Below, piece by piece: positions 8,101 to 10,274 of a stretch of DNA of 10,274 bases. The stretch's first letter is position 1; every line of letters starts with the position of its first letter. Below the pieces are notes generated by a model. It was given only the letters and a program-made list of their open reading frames with translations. It was not told the origin of the DNA and did not search any database. A program made the translations under genes and the position numbers. Origin of the DNA: Clavulina sp. PMI_390 (lineage: Eukaryota > Basidiomycota > Agaricomycetes > Cantharellales > Hydnaceae); the NCBI GenBank assembly GCA_015039315.1, contig WIDE01000325.1, positions 1-10,274 of the forward strand, in the 5' to 3' direction.

Positions 8101-9044
8101 ACGACTGGGAACATCTTTACCATTCCGAAAGAGGTCCAAATGGCCCTTCGGCCACTACCATCCTCCATCTCATGGCGGATCCAAACAGCCCAAGGTTGGC
8201 CGCAGTATCGAAGAGTTACGCCCCAAATGCACATTATGATGCCATGTGGCCAGATATCCAATCTCCTGCGTATTCCTCAAAGTATCACAGCATGTGGGAG
8301 CTCGTCCTTCAACGATTAAGCGTGGCCAGCGACCTGCTAGCCATGCGTGACGGCTCTGGGAATACACCACTTTTACGTCTCGCCAGTAATGAGAAGTGCT
8401 TTCCACAGACTATGCGCTTGCTATTGGATGCTGGTGCCGACGCAGATGTCTCCAACGATCTGCAGATGACAGCACTCCATCTAGTGATGAGTCGCTCAAG
8501 CCCGCCGGACGACTTTATTCGACATCTTCTTCACTCTCAGACCCAAATTAACGCTAGTGATAGCAAGGGCGATACACCGCTTTTTTACTTGGTCAGATCC
8601 CTGACAGCGACCCTTGGCACAATGCGCCTATTGCTCGATGCTGGAGCTGATCCCACCATTTCTAATCACCTTAGGGAAACAATTCTTCATGTGATCCCAG
8701 AGCAACAGGAAGCTCTTATATCATCTGTGGAGCTTCTCCTTTCCCGTGGGGCTCTCCTTAATAATGTCAATTTGCTAGGAAGGACCCCTCTGCACATCAT
8801 GTGCTCAAGTTTCATGCGTGCGTATGAGCCTCCTACATTCAGGCGCACTTGCGAACGTTTAGCTTGGGCGGTGAAACTTTTGATTGAAGCCGGGGCTGAC
8901 CCTGAGATCCGCGATAATGCGGGAAAGACTCCTGACGTCCAAGGACCACTGCTATTTTACATACGTTACACCCCCCCACGAGAGATTGTGCCGCCCGCTG
9001 CGAGGGTAGTGACGTCGCACTGTGATGAGGGTAGCTGTCTGTAA
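5184..9044 (+). CDS. NLR-like STAND protein, Goodbye-NACHT-ankyrin (paralog B, full length)
   Basis: Spliced model: exons 5184-5474, 5529-5582, 5665-5899, 5961-6083, 6143-6178, 6234-6404, 6461-6485, 6551-7147 and 7202-9044. The sum is 3375 bases, 1124 residues plus TAA. Seven introns are GT-AG and intron 7 is GC-AG. Domains: Goodbye-type domain, about 13-235 (FVELWEEAL, RCSSIEDVESVL, GRGIFVAVARLLQ, YDDLNLVLPKLEGFLSRLE); linker with GFYWVW; NACHT with P-loop ARPGVGKSVL at 302-311, Walker B YIVIDALDEC at 402-411 and sensor FVTSR at 438-442; FLWVYLQLQ and LPSDLSSTYERIL entering a winged-helix-like part with VIVFIHFTVQEYLL; a helical region; two degenerate ankyrin-like units near 752-800; five ankyrin repeats, about 894-1083; a short polar tail. 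The family acts as a nucleotide-dependent signalling switch in fungal recognition and cell death; the ligand is unknown. Exons 1-7 have the same lengths as in A. Confidence 0.9.
6461..6485 (+). other. 25-base P-loop microexon of paralog B (exon 7)
   Basis: It encodes the end of P304, GVGKSVL and two bases of C312, exactly as in A. The upstream intron (6405-6460) has donor GTACGT, a CTAAC branch-like string at 6445-6449 and acceptor TCTAG. Skipping it gives CCT CCG CCG TGA across exons 6 and 8, ending the protein at 306 residues. Confidence 0.85.
6486..6550 (+). other. GC-AG intron (intron 7) of paralog B
   Basis: The intron starts GCAAGC and ends TTTTTAG, 65 bases, with CTGAC at 6523-6527 as a branch-like site. 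At the same point A has GTAAAT and a 66-base intron. Reading through in frame meets TGA at 6558-6560. Splicing at GC restores GVGKSVLCSAVIDYL, identical to A. The flanking GT dinucleotides would cut into the P-loop. Confidence 0.8.
8349..8918 (+). other. Five-repeat ankyrin array of paralog B (residues about 894-1083)
   Basis: Repeats begin at DGSGNTPLLRLA, LQMTALHLVM, KGDTPLFYLV, LRETILHV and LGRTPLHIM. Three carry the typical (L)LLDAGAD or LLIEAGADP turn. The fifth is stretched by about 15 residues (YEPPTFRRTCERLAWA) between its two helices. A partial sixth, AGKTPD, starts at residue 1084. Ankyrin arrays in STAND proteins normally form the ligand-binding and autoinhibitory C-terminal part. 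This array has no counterpart in paralog A. Confidence 0.85.
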
Positions 9045-9935
9045 GGATACGAATAGTTGCTTTCCTGCCACGCCGACCTCCCTTGTTGGCTCAGCCTCCT
9101 TGATATTGCAAAGAGCTTCTAATCGTTTCTAGCATGGCCTCCATTTTATGGTTCAGTTCCACGCTTCTACTCTCTTAGTATCAGCTCTCACGATATTTCT
9201 TTACTCCCCTTCGTATGGCAGCCATATCTCTCGTGAGGTAGCTTAAAACTACTTGAAATATGGTGCGCTTTCTATAATGTATATGGCGCATTTCGCTTTG
9301 TATATATATCCCAAGATGCCGGTCTTGTCCATGTGTACTGATCTTCTAGCAGAACACAATTGCAAGCTCATCCTAGGAATCATACCCGAGCTCTCGATAG
9401 AAACAAAAGTGACTAAATTGAATGCTCAGGAAGAGAAATTTTGACTAGATTTCATGTGGATCCACTATCATCTTCCTCATGAAGCGCGCAAGACAAGTTG
9501 GTGCGCCAGTGTATCGACTATTCCACGAAACTACCTCGAGCTCGGCTGCCATAATATTGTAGGTATTAATCAGGAACGGCGCAATTCTTCGTTTATGATC
9601 TCGGTGATGAAAAGAAGTTAGAGCCTTAGAGGGAGGCGAGTTTTTACGATGCGACATCGTATTATTAGCAGGCCTTGGATGCTCGTTTGTGTTTGCGTGC
9701 GTCAGCCTAGTGAGGTGAAGGTTAGGTAGTTGAGCAAGGAAAGTAAAAAAAATACTCGATGCAACACACTGATGAACATACATTTATAATATGGTAGGGA
9801 TGCTATGTTCTTAACAGGGTAAGCCTGAAGCGAGGTGAATAAGACGAGAACACACAATGTGACAGTAATAGTCTCCACAGCCATGAGGCCATGTAAAGCA
9901 AAGCAAGGGGCGGCAATGCTGATCTTTGGGAACGC
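9045..9935. other. Intergenic stretch between convergent genes
   Basis: This should contain the 3' untranslated regions of paralog B (+) and of the basic-tail gene (-). A TATATATAT run lies at about 9300-9308. A - strand open frame of 112 codons (9445-9783) has no recognisable domain or codon pattern and is treated as chance. No tRNA, repeat family or transposon end was recognised. Confidence 0.45.
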
Positions 9936-10274
9936 TCACAGCTTCAAACCCGCCCCAGTCACTCCATTGGGCACCTTCTCCTCGCCTCTTCTGGCAGCCT
10001 GACCCTGCTTGGCACCCTTTCCGTTGGTTACCCCCGTTGCGGCCCGCTTAGCATACGCGCTCTCTTTGCCCACAACAGTAACCCCCTTCCCGCTCTTTAC
10101 TAGAGTCCGAAGAGCCTCATCCTTCTCTTTCTTCTCACTCACAGTCTTGTTACGTTTCCCGCCACCCCCTGGGCGTGAGGCAACATACGATTTGATGGCA
10201 TCGGATGCCTTCTTCCGCTTTTTCCGCTCTTTGGAGCGCGCAGAACGCTTTTCACCAGGGGTGAGCTCGGAGCG
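9936..10274 (-). CDS. C-terminal part of an unidentified lysine/arginine-rich protein (gene continues beyond the right edge)
   Basis: The frame is open from the window edge to TGA at 9936-9938 and gives 113 residues with no start codon needed inside the window. It is strongly basic: SKERKKRKK, GGGGKRNKT, SEKKEKDEALRTLVKSGKG, AYAKRAATG and GKGAKQGQAARR, ending GAGLKL. Such tails are common in nucleolar and ribosome-biogenesis proteins and would carry a nuclear localisation signal, but I do not recognise the family. The case for real coding sequence is the open frame, the coherent composition, and the partly matching frame in the decayed copy at 4188-4370. It is convergent with paralog B. An intron could lie in this part without being visible. 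Confidence 0.7.
   Translation of the reverse strand, partial: RSELTPGEKRSARSKERKKRKKASDAIKSYVASRPGGGGKRNKTVSEKKEKDEALRTLVKSGKGVTVVGKESAYAKRAATGVTNGKGAKQGQAARRGEEKVPNGVTGAGLKL

Noticed and set aside
9445..9783. 112-codon - strand open frame between the convergent genes
   Set aside because: No recognisable domain, no homolog elsewhere in the window, and its position fits the 3' untranslated region of the convergent gene. Kept only as intergenic.

Overview
The window looks like genomic DNA from a filamentous fungus, most probably a basidiomycete of the Agaricomycetes. The basis is many short introns (54-82 bases), and a Goodbye-NACHT-ankyrin architecture that is expanded in those fungi. The species cannot be told from the sequence.

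The window holds a tandem segmental duplication. Each copy consists of a promoter, a nine-exon NLR-like (STAND) gene on the + strand, and a convergent gene on the - strand. Copy 1 (about 27-4395) contains paralog A (239-3582, 954 residues after splicing). It is followed by a decayed relic of the convergent gene (about 4188-4370). Copy 2 (about 4982 to the right edge) contains paralog B (5184-9044, 1124 residues), followed by an open copy of the convergent gene (9936-10274, cut by the window edge). Exons 1-7 have identical lengths in A and B (291, 54, 235, 123, 36, 171 and 25 bases), while the introns have diverged. This supports both gene models.

Both proteins run: N-terminal Goodbye-type helical domain (about 13-235), linker, NACHT NTPase (P-loop 302-311, Walker B near 402-412, sensor FVTSR), a winged-helix-like segment, a helical region and two degenerate ankyrin-like units. 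B then has five ankyrin repeats and a short tail. In A the match to B stops just before the five-repeat array and is replaced by about 66 unrelated residues. A is therefore an in-frame NLR without its C-terminal repeat array.

Other items of note: the P-loop sits on a 25-base microexon whose skipping gives a 306-residue Goodbye-only protein in both genes. B needs a GC-AG intron directly after that exon. The first glycine of the P-loop is alanine in both. A perfect 43-base palindrome centred on a Gcn4/AP-1-type site lies at the truncated end of the decayed gene. The two NLR promoters share a TATA-like element and an AGCC...GGCT dyad, which is perfect only in B.

The stretches 3583-4133, 4400-4981 and 9045-9935 hold no gene I can support. 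No tRNA, rRNA, CRISPR or complete transposon was recognised by eye. By family, the NLR genes would act in fungal self/non-self recognition or regulated cell death. That role is inferred from architecture, not shown here.
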